DNA of 64,000 nucleotides from Candidatus Lightella neohaematopini (GTDB taxonomy: Bacteria; Pseudomonadota; Gammaproteobacteria; Enterobacterales; Enterobacteriaceae). A model generated the notes under the pieces. That model saw nothing but the letters and a program-made list of their open reading frames with translations, was not told the DNA's origin and did not search any database. Location: NCBI GenBank assembly GCA_025728475.1, contig JAOBJN010000002.1:62001-126000 (forward strand). Reading direction: 5' to 3'. The position numbers and the translations under genes are program-made. Shown here piece by piece: positions 1 to 9,125 of this stretch (positions are counted from its first letter, which is position 1; each line of letters starts with the position of its first letter).

Positions 1-173
1 TTAATCATACAAACGTATTTTGGTTTGAAAAATAAACATTGTTTAATTATTAAAGAAATATTTTTTCTAGCTACTAATGCTATAATTTTAAAAAAATTTA
101 AATCATTCTTTATTATACTTAAAACATTACAACCAATTGATCCAGTGCTACCTAGTAAAGTAATATATTTCAT
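1..173 (-). CDS. dxr: 1-deoxy-D-xylulose 5-phosphate reductoisomerase, N-terminal part (cut by window edge)
   Basis: Only the first 57 codons lie in the window. They start at ATG 173 and read MKYITLLGSTGSIG, the NADPH-binding Rossmann start typical of Dxr, followed by a segment matching the E. coli N-terminus (ALVARKN, KQCLFFKPKY). Dxr makes 2-C-methyl-D-erythritol 4-phosphate, the second step of the MEP isoprenoid route. The first step, dxs, is at 29175. It lies 24 bases downstream of frr on the same strand, as in the E. coli rpsB-tsf-pyrH-frr-dxr order, so it is probably in the same transcription unit. Confidence 0.93.
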   Translation of the reverse strand, partial: MKYITLLGSTGSIGCNVLSIIKNDLNFFKIIALVARKNISLIIKQCLFFKPKYVCMI

Positions 174-197
174 TAATATAACTAAATAATAATTTAA

Positions 198-779
198 TTA
201 ACCGTTAGTTAAAATTTCTTTTTCTTTTATCGAATATTGATTATTTATTTTGTTAATCCAAAAATTAGTAATTTCTTGGATTTTAATATTTATTAGTTTA
301 AATTCATCCTTATTAAAGGATTTATTTTTTTTATATAAAGATTTAATTTTATTTAAAGAATTATGCCTTATATTTCTTATAGAAATACGAGCAATTTCTG
401 ATTCACTACTAACTAATTTTAATATATTATTTCTTCTTTCATTAGTTAAAATAGGATTAGAAATACGAATTTTATTATCAATATAAGATTGATTTAATTC
501 TAACTTAGAATCCTTAATTGCTTTTTTTACTAATGGTAATAATTTTTTATTAAAAATATCAATAGTTATAGTGTTATTATTTTCAATAATTATACTAGAT
601 ATAGTATGTAATAACACTACTTTATTACAATATTTAATTTTTAAGGATTTTATTAAATCTGGTGAAATATAATAAATATTAATTCTGTTAATTTTATTAA
701 CAAATAACTTTACACTATCACTCATTAATTTTTCTGTTTTCAATAAAATTTCTTTATTCATATTTATATTATTAATCAT
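198..779 (-). CDS. frr: Ribosome recycling factor
   Basis: This 193-residue protein (E. coli 185) splits post-termination ribosomes together with EF-G. The central segment around LTNERRNNI keeps the conserved arginines, and IRNIRH follows as in the family. The N-terminal segment that is normally KIRTGRASP has become KINRINIYYISP, so the usual TGRA motif is gone. The ATG overlaps the pyrH stop in an ATGA arrangement, implying translational coupling. A start at Met7 or Met19 is possible. Identity is secure from synteny between pyrH and dxr, although the protein is divergent. Confidence 0.92.
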   Translation of the reverse strand: MINNINMNKEILLKTEKLMSDSVKLFVNKINRINIYYISPDLIKSLKIKYCNKVVLLHTISSIIIENNNTITIDIFNKKLLPLVKKAIKDSKLELNQSYIDNKIRISNPILTNERRNNILKLVSSESEIARISIRNIRHNSLNKIKSLYKKNKSFNKDEFKLINIKIQEITNFWINKINNQYSIKEKEILTNG

Positions 780-1501
780 TCTGTAACTAAAGTGCCTTCT
801 TGAGAACCAGTAATAATTTTTTTTAATATACCATTTTTTCTAATATTAAATATACGAAGTATCATATTATGTTCTTGAGCTAAAGTAAAAGCAGTTAAAT
901 CCATAACTCTTAATTTATTTTTTAATATATCTTTATAAGTAATATGACGATACATGATAGCGTCAGAATATTTTATTGGATCTTTAGAAAAGATACCATC
1001 TACTTTAGTAGCTTTTAATATAATATTAGCATTTATTTCTAATCCTCTAAGGCAAGCAGCAGAATCTGTAGTAAAAAATGGATTACCTGTTCCAGCAACA
1101 AAAATTAAAACATATTTTTTTTCTAAAAACTCCATTATATCTTTATAATTATATGAATTACATATATTTTTAATGGGAATATTCGATATTAATTTTGTAT
1201 TTATATTCATATTTTCTAAGGTATCATAAAATATTAACCCATTCATAATAGTAGATAACATTCCAATATAATGACTACTAACTATATTAATACCTATTTT
1301 ACTTAAACTTAAGCCTCTATAAAAATTTCCCCCACCAATAACTAAACCAATTTTTACTCCCATATTAACTAATTCTTTTATTTCTTGAGCTATATTTTTT
1401 ATTAAAACGATATCTATATTAGTATTAGAATTACTTCTTAATACCTCACCACTAATTTTTATTATTATTTTATCATATATTAATGATTTTTTAGTAAACA
1501 T
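776..1501 (-). CDS. pyrH: UMP kinase
   Basis: UMP kinase phosphorylates UMP to UDP for pyrimidine nucleotide synthesis. At 241 residues it equals the E. coli length. Amino-acid-kinase motifs are visible: KISGE at residues 15-19, the phosphate loop GGGNFYRG at 56-63, and AGTGNPFFTTDSAA in the middle. It sits between tsf and frr as in E. coli and overlaps frr by 4 bases. Confidence 0.97.
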   Translation of the reverse strand: MFTKKSLIYDKIIIKISGEVLRSNSNTNIDIVLIKNIAQEIKELVNMGVKIGLVIGGGNFYRGLSLSKIGINIVSSHYIGMLSTIMNGLIFYDTLENMNINTKLISNIPIKNICNSYNYKDIMEFLEKKYVLIFVAGTGNPFFTTDSAACLRGLEINANIILKATKVDGIFSKDPIKYSDAIMYRHITYKDILKNKLRVMDLTAFTLAQEHNMILRIFNIRKNGILKKIITGSQEGTLVTE

Positions 1502-1530
1502 AAGTTATATTTAGCATGAAATATAAATAA

Positions 1531-2343
1531 CTAATCATTACCAATTTCAAATCTAATAAATTTATTAATTATATAGTTATTTTCATTCACTAAATCTTTT
1601 ATAATTTTATCATTACTATTTATTAATATTTGATTTAATAAAGATATATCCTTTTTAAATTGTAACATCCTACTATCTACTATTTTTTTTATTATATCGA
1701 TGGGCTTATTATACTGTTTAGCAATATTGTATTGAATTTTATATTCTTTATCCAATATATTATTTGGAATATTTTCATCATTAACATATTTAGGATTATA
1801 AGCTGCTATATGCATAGCTAGTAATTTTGGTAATTTATCATTATCAAAATTATTAGTTTTTATTGATAATAAAACCCCAATTTTTTTATTATTATGTAAG
1901 TAATAAGAGACAATATCTCCATAAACAATACTAGTTTTTTTAATATAAATTTTTTCATTAACTTGTACTACTAACGAATTAATATAATTTTTTGATTTCT
2001 CATTAATAAAATTTATATTATCAGTATTATAATCCAACATTATATTAACAATTCTATCACCTAATTCTATAAAATTAATATTATTACTAACAAAATCAGT
2101 TTCACTACACAATTCTAACATTACACCAACTTTTTTAGTTTTGTTAATTTTAGTAAAAATTACACCAAAACTAGTATTATTTATTGATCTTTTTTCTAAT
2201 ATTGATTTTCCTAACATTCTAATTATATTTATAGCTTGTTCTATATCACCATTTGCTTTAATTAAGGCTTTTTTACATACTAAAATACCAGCACCAGTAA
2301 GAGTACGTAACTTTTTGATTAGATTAATATTTAAGAATACCAT
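1531..2343 (-). CDS. tsf: Elongation factor Ts
   Basis: EF-Ts recycles EF-Tu by GDP/GTP exchange. The 270-residue protein (E. coli 283) has the N-terminal UBA-like segment with TGAG and CKKAL at residues 16-27 and the EF-Tu contact motif ETDFV at 81-85. IAMHIAA-type and FIRFEIG segments follow, and the C-terminal tail is shortened. A GAGG Shine-Dalgarno sequence lies just upstream of the ATG. It follows rpsB in the usual ribosomal operon. Confidence 0.97.
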   Translation of the reverse strand: MVFLNINLIKKLRTLTGAGILVCKKALIKANGDIEQAINIIRMLGKSILEKRSINNTSFGVIFTKINKTKKVGVMLELCSETDFVSNNINFIELGDRIVNIMLDYNTDNINFINEKSKNYINSLVVQVNEKIYIKKTSIVYGDIVSYYLHNNKKIGVLLSIKTNNFDNDKLPKLLAMHIAAYNPKYVNDENIPNNILDKEYKIQYNIAKQYNKPIDIIKKIVDSRMLQFKKDISLLNQILINSNDKIIKDLVNENNYIINKFIRFEIGND

Positions 2344-2383
2344 ATATACCTCAAAATAAAAATTTTAACTTAATTCAAACTAT

Positions 2384-3061
2384 TTACTTAACTTTATTTA
2401 AAGTATCTGATACTAATTTTAAGTATAATTTAATAGATTTTATAGCATCATCATTTCCTGGAATAACAAAATTAATACCATCTGGATTAGCATTTGTATC
2501 TACAATGCCAAATACTGGAATACCAATATTATTAGCTTCTTTAACAGCTGTACGTTCATGTTCAACATCTATAACAAATAAAGCATCTGGTAGACCACCC
2601 ATATTTTTAATTCCACCTAAACTATATTCTAATTTATTCAATTTTTTTGATTTAAATAAAACTTCTTTTTTAGTAAGTTTATTAATAGTCCCATCATTAA
2701 ATTGTGTTTCTAAGTCTTTTAATGATTTAATAGATTGTCTTACAGTTTTCCAATTAGTTAACATACCACCTAACCATCTTTTATGTATAAAAAATTGTTT
2801 ACAATTAATAGCGGTTTCTTTAATTAAAGAACTAGCTGATTTTTTAGTACCAACAAATAATATTTTTCCTTTATTTTTGTGAATATCACTTAACTTAAGT
2901 AAAGCTATTTTAAATAATATTAAAGTTTTTTCTAAATTAATAATGTGAATACCACTATATGCAGTAAATATAAATGGTTTCATTTTTGGATTCCAAAATT
3001 TGGTCTTATGACCAAAGTGAACATTAGCTTTCATTAAATCACTTAAAGAAATATTTATCAT
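2384..3061 (-). CDS. rpsB: 30S ribosomal protein S2
   Basis: S2 is a small-subunit ribosomal protein. I place the start at the ATG ending at 3061, giving [18 protein letters not shown], which aligns with the E. coli start. A longer frame to 3097 has 12 extra residues with no counterpart. Conserved blocks include [28 protein letters not shown] and [14 protein letters not shown]. The gene heads the minus-strand rpsB-tsf-pyrH-frr-dxr unit and is divergent from map across about 150 bases. Confidence 0.97.
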   Translation of the reverse strand: MINISLSDLMKANVHFGHKTKFWNPKMKPFIFTAYSGIHIINLEKTLILFKIALLKLSDIHKNKGKILFVGTKKSASSLIKETAINCKQFFIHKRWLGGMLTNWKTVRQSIKSLKDLETQFNDGTINKLTKKEVLFKSKKLNKLEYSLGGIKNMGGLPDALFVIDVEHERTAVKEANNIGIPVFGIVDTNANPDGINFVIPGNDDAIKSIKLYLKLVSDTLNKVK

Positions 3062-3207
3062 CGTTATTCTCTTCAATTTTAATATTAAAACAAACATAAT
3101 ATCTAGCTATATTATAGAATAGTACTATAAGTATTTTACTTTAAGTTAAATTCATATACAATATCAATTAATGTTAATTATATTCAATAATCTTATTAAA
3201 AATTAAT

Positions 3208-4011
3208 ATGAGTAATTTTAAATATATTAAAAATAAATATGAAATTAATAAAATGCGTATAGCTGGTAAAATAGCAGCACAAGTACTAGAAATGATTAAA
3301 TATTATATTCGCCCAGGAATAAGTACAAATCAATTAAATAATTTGTGTCATGATTATATAGTAAATAAACATAAAGCAACTTGTGCTACATTAAATTATT
3401 ATGGGTTTCCAAAATCTATTTGTGTTTCTATTAATGAAGTTGTGTGTCATGGAATTCCTAATGACAGAGAAAAACTAAAAAATGGTGATATTTTAAATAT
3501 AGATGTAGCTATTATTAAAGATGGTTTTTATAGTGATACTTCAAAAATGTTTATTGTAGGTAAAGCTAGTAATATATCGAAAAAATTATGTAATGTTGCT
3601 AAACAAAGTTTATATTTAGCTATAAAAATGGTAAAACCAGGTATAAATCTAAATAAACTTGGTAAAGTAATACAAAAATTTGTTGAATCTAATAATTTTT
3701 CTGTTGTTAGAGATTATTGTGGTCACGGTATAGGAAAAAATTTTCATGAACCGCCACAAGTTTTACATTATGAAAATAGTGATTATAATTGTATCTTACA
3801 ACCAGGTATGATTTTTACAATAGAACCTATGATAAATATTGGTGGGCACGATGTATATGTTACTAATGATGGTTGGACAGTTAAAACTAAAGATAGTAGT
3901 CTTTCTGCTCAATATGAACATACATTATTAGTTACTAATAACGGATGCGAAATACTTACATTAAGATCAGATGATAACATTCCAAAAATTATTAATCATT
4001 GTCCATATTAA
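3208..4011 (+). CDS. map: Methionine aminopeptidase, type I
   Basis: It removes the initiator methionine from nascent proteins. The 267 residues (E. coli 264) keep all five metal ligands: D99 and D110 (NIDVAIIKDGFYSDTS), H173 (CGHGIG), E206 (IEPM) and E237 (YEHT). It is divergent from rpsB, as in E. coli. The next gene is dapD, so glnD, which lies between map and dapD in E. coli, has been deleted here. Confidence 0.98.
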   Translation: MSNFKYIKNKYEINKMRIAGKIAAQVLEMIKYYIRPGISTNQLNNLCHDYIVNKHKATCATLNYYGFPKSICVSINEVVCHGIPNDREKLKNGDILNIDVAIIKDGFYSDTSKMFIVGKASNISKKLCNVAKQSLYLAIKMVKPGINLNKLGKVIQKFVESNNFSVVRDYCGHGIGKNFHEPPQVLHYENSDYNCILQPGMIFTIEPMINIGGHDVYVTNDGWTVKTKDSSLSAQYEHTLLVTNNGCEILTLRSDDNIPKIINHCPY

Positions 4012-4034
4012 TTTAAAATAAATTTATTATATAA

Positions 4035-4868
4035 ATGAATAATACATTTAAATATTTAGAGAATAAAATTAATAATATTTTTTATAATTACAAGAATAAT
4101 AATTTTATTAGTTTTAGAACTAAAGAACAAAATTTAATAAAAAAGGTAGTATCATTACTAGATTTAGGAATATTACGTGTTTCCATAAAATTAAATAATA
4201 AAAAATGGATTACTTTTGATTGGATAAAAAAAGCGTTATTATTATATTTTCGTATTAATAAAAGTAAATTAAATAATGTAAATAAATTAAAGTATTTTGA
4301 CAAAATACCTTTAAAGTTTAATAATTGGAATTTTAACAAATTTTCTAATTTAAATATCCGTGTAGTTCCTTTAGCTAATGTTAGATATGGTGCTTATATT
4401 GCTAAAAATACAATTATTATGCCATCATATATAAATATAGGTGCTTTCATAGATGAAGGAACTATGATAGATACTTGGGCAACAATTGGTTCTTGTGCAC
4501 AAATAGGTAAGAATGTTCACATATCAGGTGGAGTTGGTATCGGTGGAGTATTAGAGCCAATCAATAATAATCCAACTATTATAGAAGACAATTGTTTTAT
4601 AGGAGCTCGTTCAGAAATTGTTGAAGGGGTAATAGTAGAAGAATCTTCAGTAATTTCCATGGGAGTATTTATAGGAAGAAGCACAAAAATATATAATAAG
4701 AATACTAATACTATTAGTTACGGAAGAATACCAGCAAAATCTGTAGTTGTACCCGGTAATTTACCATCAAAAGATGGTAAATATAGCGTTTATTGTGCTA
4801 TTATAATAAAGAAAGTAGACGATAAAACTAAAAAAAAAATACAACTAAATAACATTTTAAGAACTTAA
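4035..4868 (+). CDS. dapD: Tetrahydrodipicolinate N-succinyltransferase
   Basis: DapD succinylates tetrahydrodipicolinate in the lysine/meso-diaminopimelate pathway. The 277-residue protein (E. coli 274) has the N-terminal helical domain and then a left-handed beta-helix of hexapeptide repeats ([35 protein letters not shown]). [11 protein letters not shown] and the C-terminal GNLPSKDG loop follow. It starts 23 bases after map and is probably co-transcribed with it. The product feeds both lysine and peptidoglycan, and dapA lies just downstream. Confidence 0.97.
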   Translation: MNNTFKYLENKINNIFYNYKNNNFISFRTKEQNLIKKVVSLLDLGILRVSIKLNNKKWITFDWIKKALLLYFRINKSKLNNVNKLKYFDKIPLKFNNWNFNKFSNLNIRVVPLANVRYGAYIAKNTIIMPSYINIGAFIDEGTMIDTWATIGSCAQIGKNVHISGGVGIGGVLEPINNNPTIIEDNCFIGARSEIVEGVIVEESSVISMGVFIGRSTKIYNKNTNTISYGRIPAKSVVVPGNLPSKDGKYSVYCAIIIKKVDDKTKKKIQLNNILRT

Positions 4869-4882
4869 TTAAATAATAATAC

Positions 4883-4910
4883 TTGACATTTGTATATTAA
4901 ATATTAATAT
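4883..4910 (+). promoter_or_regulatory. Putative sigma-70 promoter for tRNA-fMet
   Basis: A perfect -35 box TTGACA (4883-4888) is followed after 16 bases by TAATAT (4905-4910), about 58 bases before the tRNA. A consensus -35 is rare enough in this background to be meaningful, but the -10 matches only four of six bases, so this is a prediction. Confidence 0.45.
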
Positions 4911-4968
4911 TTATTTGGTTTTTGTTTATTTTTATTAACTGATAAAAATTTTATTTTTAATAACATAT

Positions 4969-5042
<74 letters not shown>

Positions 5043-5064
5043 ATTATGTTAATTTATTCATTAG

Positions 5065-5967
5065 TTACTGTTTAAATATATCTAAATTAGTTTTCAATAC
5101 TATGTCACGTAAAATATTCTTTTCATTATTTGTTAATTTAGTTAATGGCAACCTAGTGTTATCTGAAGATATTAGTCCAGTTTTCTTACAAATCCACTTT
5201 ATTGGTACTGGATTAGGTGCTATTGATGTTAGTATTTTACATAATGGTAGTAAATTATTAAAAATAGCTCTTGCTTTTTGATATTCTTTATTTATTATCG
5301 ATTTAATTAATAAAGAAACTTCGTTAGTAGCAATATTAGATAATACTGATATAACACCATTACCACCAGATAGCATAAATGGTAATGTATTATCATCATT
5401 ACCATTTAATATAGAAAAATTATTCGTCATATTTCTAATTAATTTAATCCGATTTATATCATATGTAGTTTCTTTAATACCAATAATATTATCTATTTTA
5501 GATAATTTAATTGTTGTTTTTGGTAAAATATCACAACCAGATCTTTTAGGATTATTATATATTAATTGTGGTATATTAATATGTTCAGAGATAGTCTTAA
5601 AATGTTGATAAATACCTTGTTGATTAGGACAAATATAATATGGAGTAATACTTAAATAGTACGATATATCATAATATTGAAAATGTTTCATAATTTTTAT
5701 TGCTTTATATGTAGAACTTGATCCAATACCAATTATGATTGGTAATCTACCTTTATTAAATTTTAAAGTCCACAATAACAATTGTTTACGTTCTTCATGA
5801 TCAAGAGTAAAAAACTCACCAGTAGTACCAGTAATTAATAGCGCATTAGTTTTATTATTACAATGATAATCAATTAAATTTTTTAGGCTATATCTATCTA
5901 TTTTACCAGATTTATCCATTGGGGTAATTAATGCTACTATATTACCATTAATTTCAATTTTATTCAT
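5065..5967 (-). CDS. dapA: 4-hydroxy-tetrahydrodipicolinate synthase
   Basis: DapA condenses pyruvate with aspartate semialdehyde, the first committed step to diaminopimelate and lysine. The 300-residue TIM-barrel (E. coli 292) keeps GTTGE at 47-51, the catalytic tyrosine in IYNNP (Y137) and the Schiff-base lysine in GIKET (K165). It stands alone on the minus strand, convergent to the initiator tRNA. Its E. coli partner bamC is not adjacent. Confidence 0.97.
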   Translation of the reverse strand: MNKIEINGNIVALITPMDKSGKIDRYSLKNLIDYHCNNKTNALLITGTTGEFFTLDHEERKQLLLWTLKFNKGRLPIIIGIGSSSTYKAIKIMKHFQYYDISYYLSITPYYICPNQQGIYQHFKTISEHINIPQLIYNNPKRSGCDILPKTTIKLSKIDNIIGIKETTYDINRIKLIRNMTNNFSILNGNDDNTLPFMLSGGNGVISVLSNIATNEVSLLIKSIINKEYQKARAIFNNLLPLCKILTSIAPNPVPIKWICKKTGLISSDNTRLPLTKLTNNEKNILRDIVLKTNLDIFKQ

Positions 5968-6193
5968 TTTTTTACTTTATAAAATTTAATTCCATCTTAA
6001 AATTAATAAAATTTATTTTTATTTAAGATAATATAAATTAATTAACAAATTATTATATTAATTTTAATAAATTATTATTTATAATCCAATAATTTTAGTA
6101 AAATAAATTATTAGTATATAATCATACTATTTATATTAATTAAACTGTTAATTTATAAATATATTATCTGTTCATTCAAAAGTAAATATAATT

Positions 6194-7486
6194 ATGTTAG
6201 ATAAAAATTTATTAAAAGAAAAAATATACTTAACTGCTAAAAAATTAAATTATAGACAATTTAAATTAGATATTAAAACATTAAAAAAACAAGAAAAATA
6301 TAGGAAAATTTTGCAATTAAAAGTAGAAAAACTACAAGCAGAAAGAAATTCCAAGTCAAGAAAAATTAGTGTTATGAAATCTAATGGAGAGGATATTACT
6401 TCTTTATGTCAAGAAGTTATTAAAATTCGTAAAAAATTAAAAGATACTAAAATAGAATTAGATCTATTAAAAAATTCTATTCGTAATTATGAATTATTAA
6501 TACCTAATATTACCAATGATGATGTTCCCGTTGGAAATAATAAAAAATTTAATAAAGAAATATTAAGATGGGGAAATAAAATTAATTATAGTAAATTACT
6601 AAAAAATCATGTTGATTTAGGTAAAAATATTGGTGATTTAGATTTCTCATTAGCTGCTAAAATAACAGGTTCTAGATTTGTAGTAATGAAAAATAATATT
6701 GCTCGTTTATATAGAATATTATCTCAGTTTATGTTAGAAATACATACAACATTACATAATTATGTAGAATATTATGTGCCGTATTTAGTAAATTTTGAAT
6801 CATTATATGGTGCTGGCCAATTACCAAAATTTAATAATGATTTATTTTATACTCATTTTACTAACAAAGCTATTAGTAATGATAAATCTTATGCCTTAAT
6901 ACCAACAGCTGAGGTACCATTAATAAATATTATGCGTAATGAAATTATTGAGGAAGATAAATTACCAATAAAAATGGTTGCTTATACTCCTTGTTTTAGA
7001 GCAGAAGCAGGTGCTTATGGACAAGATACTAAAGGATTAATTCGTATGCATCAATTTGATAAAGTAGAAATGATACAATTTGTCAAACCAGAAAATTCTG
7101 TTCAAGCTTTAGAAGAGTTAACAGGTCATGCTGAAAAAATATTAAAATTATTAAACTTACCTTACAGAAAAATTTTATTATGTACAGGTGACACAGGATT
7201 TACCTCATGTAAAACCTATGATTTAGAAGTATGGTTACCGGCTAGTAAAACATATAAGGAAGTATCTTCGTGTTCAAATACAAGTGATTTTCAATCTAGA
7301 AGAATGAAAATTCGTTATAGAAATTCAATTAATAATAAGTTAGAATTAGTACATATTATTAATGGTTCTGGTTTAGCTATTGGTAGAACATTAGTAGCTA
7401 TTATGGAAAATTATCAACAGTCTAACGGTAAAATTAAGGTACCAAAAATATTAGAACCATATATGAATGGATTGACTTATCTATAA
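6194..7486 (+). CDS. serS: Seryl-tRNA synthetase
   Basis: It charges tRNA-Ser. At 430 residues it equals the E. coli length. The N-terminal coiled-coil arm is present (roughly residues 30-105, lysine and glutamate rich), followed by the class II core. That core has motif 2 FRAEAGAYG, the QFDKVE block, and motif 3 GSGLAIGRT near residue 398. A tRNA-Ser(TGA) gene is at 37770. No Shine-Dalgarno sequence is obvious in the AT-rich leader. Confidence 0.98.
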   Translation: MLDKNLLKEKIYLTAKKLNYRQFKLDIKTLKKQEKYRKILQLKVEKLQAERNSKSRKISVMKSNGEDITSLCQEVIKIRKKLKDTKIELDLLKNSIRNYELLIPNITNDDVPVGNNKKFNKEILRWGNKINYSKLLKNHVDLGKNIGDLDFSLAAKITGSRFVVMKNNIARLYRILSQFMLEIHTTLHNYVEYYVPYLVNFESLYGAGQLPKFNNDLFYTHFTNKAISNDKSYALIPTAEVPLINIMRNEIIEEDKLPIKMVAYTPCFRAEAGAYGQDTKGLIRMHQFDKVEMIQFVKPENSVQALEELTGHAEKILKLLNLPYRKILLCTGDTGFTSCKTYDLEVWLPASKTYKEVSSCSNTSDFQSRRMKIRYRNSINNKLELVHIINGSGLAIGRTLVAIMENYQQSNGKIKVPKILEPYMNGLTYL

Positions 7487-7550
7487 AATTATTGTATGAT
7501 AAATTTGGTAATATTTATTTATAGATAAATTAATACTATTAAAAGAGGAT

Positions 7551-8450
7551 ATGTTAGTGATATTATTTTTGGCGTGTATTATATTATTATTAATAATTAT
7601 TAATAGTTTAAAGATTGTTCCTCAAGGTTATCAATGGACAATAGAAAGATTTGGTCGATTTATTCAAACATTACAACCAGGATTAAATTTAATAATACCA
7701 TTTGTAGACAGAATTGGTCATAAAATAAATATGATGGAACAAGTATTAGATATTCCTTCACAAGAAATAATATCCAAAGATAATGCTAATGTAAAAATAG
7801 ATGCTGTATGTTTTATTCAAGTAATTAACGCAGAACAGGCTGCTTATAAAGTAAGTAATCTAAATCAAGCAATATTAAACTTAACTATGACTAATATACG
7901 TACAGTACTAGGAGCAATGGAATTGGATGAAATGCTTTCACAAAGAGATAATATAAACATACAATTATTAAAAATTATTGATGATGCTACCAATAATTGG
8001 GGTGTAAAAATTACAAGAGTAGAAATTAGAGATATAAAACCACCAGTAGAAATGATAAATGCTATGAATGCTCAAATGAAAGCAGAACGTACTAAAAGAG
8101 CTGAAATATTAGAAGCTGAAGGAATAAGACAATCACAAATCTTGAAAGCTGAAGGAGAAAAACAATCACAAATCTTGAAAGCTGAAGGAGAAAAACAATC
8201 ACAAATCTTAAAAGCTGAAGCTAGAGAAAGAGCAGCTGAAGCTGAAGCTCATGCTACACATATTGTCTCTGAAGCTATATCTTCTGGTAATATACAAGCT
8301 ATAAATTATTTTATAGCACAAAAATATACTGATGCATTAAATAGTATAGGTGTAGCTAATAATAGTAAAATTATTATGATGCCACTAGATACTACTAATC
8401 TTATTAGTTCGATTAATGGAATTGCAGAGTTAATAAAGCAAAGTAAGTAA
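7551..8450 (+). CDS. qmcA: SPFH/stomatin-family membrane protein QmcA
   Basis: QmcA is an inner-membrane band-7 protein reported to associate with the FtsH protease. The 299 residues (E. coli 305) have one N-terminal membrane segment (residues 3-18), KIVPQGYQW, the SPFH domain with VLDIPSQE and DAVCFIQV, and a charged coiled-coil containing three near-identical 11-residue repeats. ATG 7551 gives the E. coli N-terminal length, although AGAGG just upstream is better spaced for GTG 7557. It is convergent with adk. The E. coli neighbour qmcA-adk synteny is retained with many genes removed. Confidence 0.93.
   Translation: MLVILFLACIILLLIIINSLKIVPQGYQWTIERFGRFIQTLQPGLNLIIPFVDRIGHKINMMEQVLDIPSQEIISKDNANVKIDAVCFIQVINAEQAAYKVSNLNQAILNLTMTNIRTVLGAMELDEMLSQRDNINIQLLKIIDDATNNWGVKITRVEIRDIKPPVEMINAMNAQMKAERTKRAEILEAEGIRQSQILKAEGEKQSQILKAEGEKQSQILKAEARERAAEAEAHATHIVSEAISSGNIQAINYFIAQKYTDALNSIGVANNSKIIMMPLDTTNLISSINGIAELIKQSK
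8130..8221 (+). repeat. 33-bp tandem repeat inside qmcA (about 2.8 copies)
   Basis: A 33-base unit starts at 8130, 8163 and 8196. The first two copies are identical and the third is partial with one visible change. It encodes the repeated peptide [11 protein letters not shown] in the QmcA coiled-coil. The peptide repeat exists in E. coli, but there the copies have diverged. Confidence 0.9.
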
Positions 8451-8462
8451 AAAAATATAGAA

Positions 8463-9119
8463 TTATTTAGTAAAATAGTTAATTTTATTAACTATTTCTG
8501 TTAAAATTAGATCAATTGGTTTAGTACCATCTATTTCTGTATAAGAAATTATGTTACCCAATTTAACTTCTTGTCTGTAATAATTAATTATATTATTAAT
8601 TTGTTCATTATGAATTTTTAATCTATGTTTAATAATGTTAATATTATCATCTTTTCTAGATATCAATTGTTCTCCAGTAATATTATCTAAACCATCTACC
8701 ATTGGTGGATTATATTTTATATGATATATTCTACCTGATGATTTATGAATGCGTCTACCTAATAAACGTTTTATAATAATTTTATATGATAACTTAATAT
8801 TAAAGACAAAATTGATTTTAATATTATTAATAGTTAAATACTGAGCTTGATTAATACTTCTAGGAAATCCATCTAATATAAATCCATTATCACAATCATC
8901 CTTACAAAGACGCATCTTAACTATATTACATACTACATTATCTGATATTAAATCACCTAAATTAATATTATCAGAAATATTATTATTAACTAACTTACGT
9001 AATAATTCACCCACAGAAATTTTAGGTATTTTATATTTTTTAGAAAGTAAATCAGATTGTGTACCCTTACCAGTTCCTGGAGCACCAATAAAAATTACTC
9101 GAATATTCCCATTATGCAT
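8463..9119 (-). CDS. adk: Adenylate kinase
   Basis: It interconverts ATP, AMP and ADP. The 218 residues (E. coli 214) contain the P-loop GAPGTGKGTQ near residue 13, the AMP-binding DGFPR motif, the LID-domain start GRRIH, and the VDGLDN and LISRKDD segments. It lies 6 bases downstream of htpG. In E. coli htpG-adk are also adjacent. Confidence 0.97.
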   Translation of the reverse strand: MHNGNIRVIFIGAPGTGKGTQSDLLSKKYKIPKISVGELLRKLVNNNISDNINLGDLISDNVVCNIVKMRLCKDDCDNGFILDGFPRSINQAQYLTINNIKINFVFNIKLSYKIIIKRLLGRRIHKSSGRIYHIKYNPPMVDGLDNITGEQLISRKDDNINIIKHRLKIHNEQINNIINYYRQEVKLGNIISYTEIDGTKPIDLILTEIVNKINYFTK

Positions 9120-9125
9120 AAAAAA

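Noticed and set aside
250..486. Plus-strand ORF of 78 codons over frr
   Set aside because: It is the shadow of frr in another frame, with no start signal, no family resemblance and hydrophobic low-complexity composition.
2505..2882. Plus-strand ORF of 125 codons over rpsB
   Set aside because: It is antisense to the conserved rpsB gene, and AT-rich coding DNA often leaves open antisense frames.
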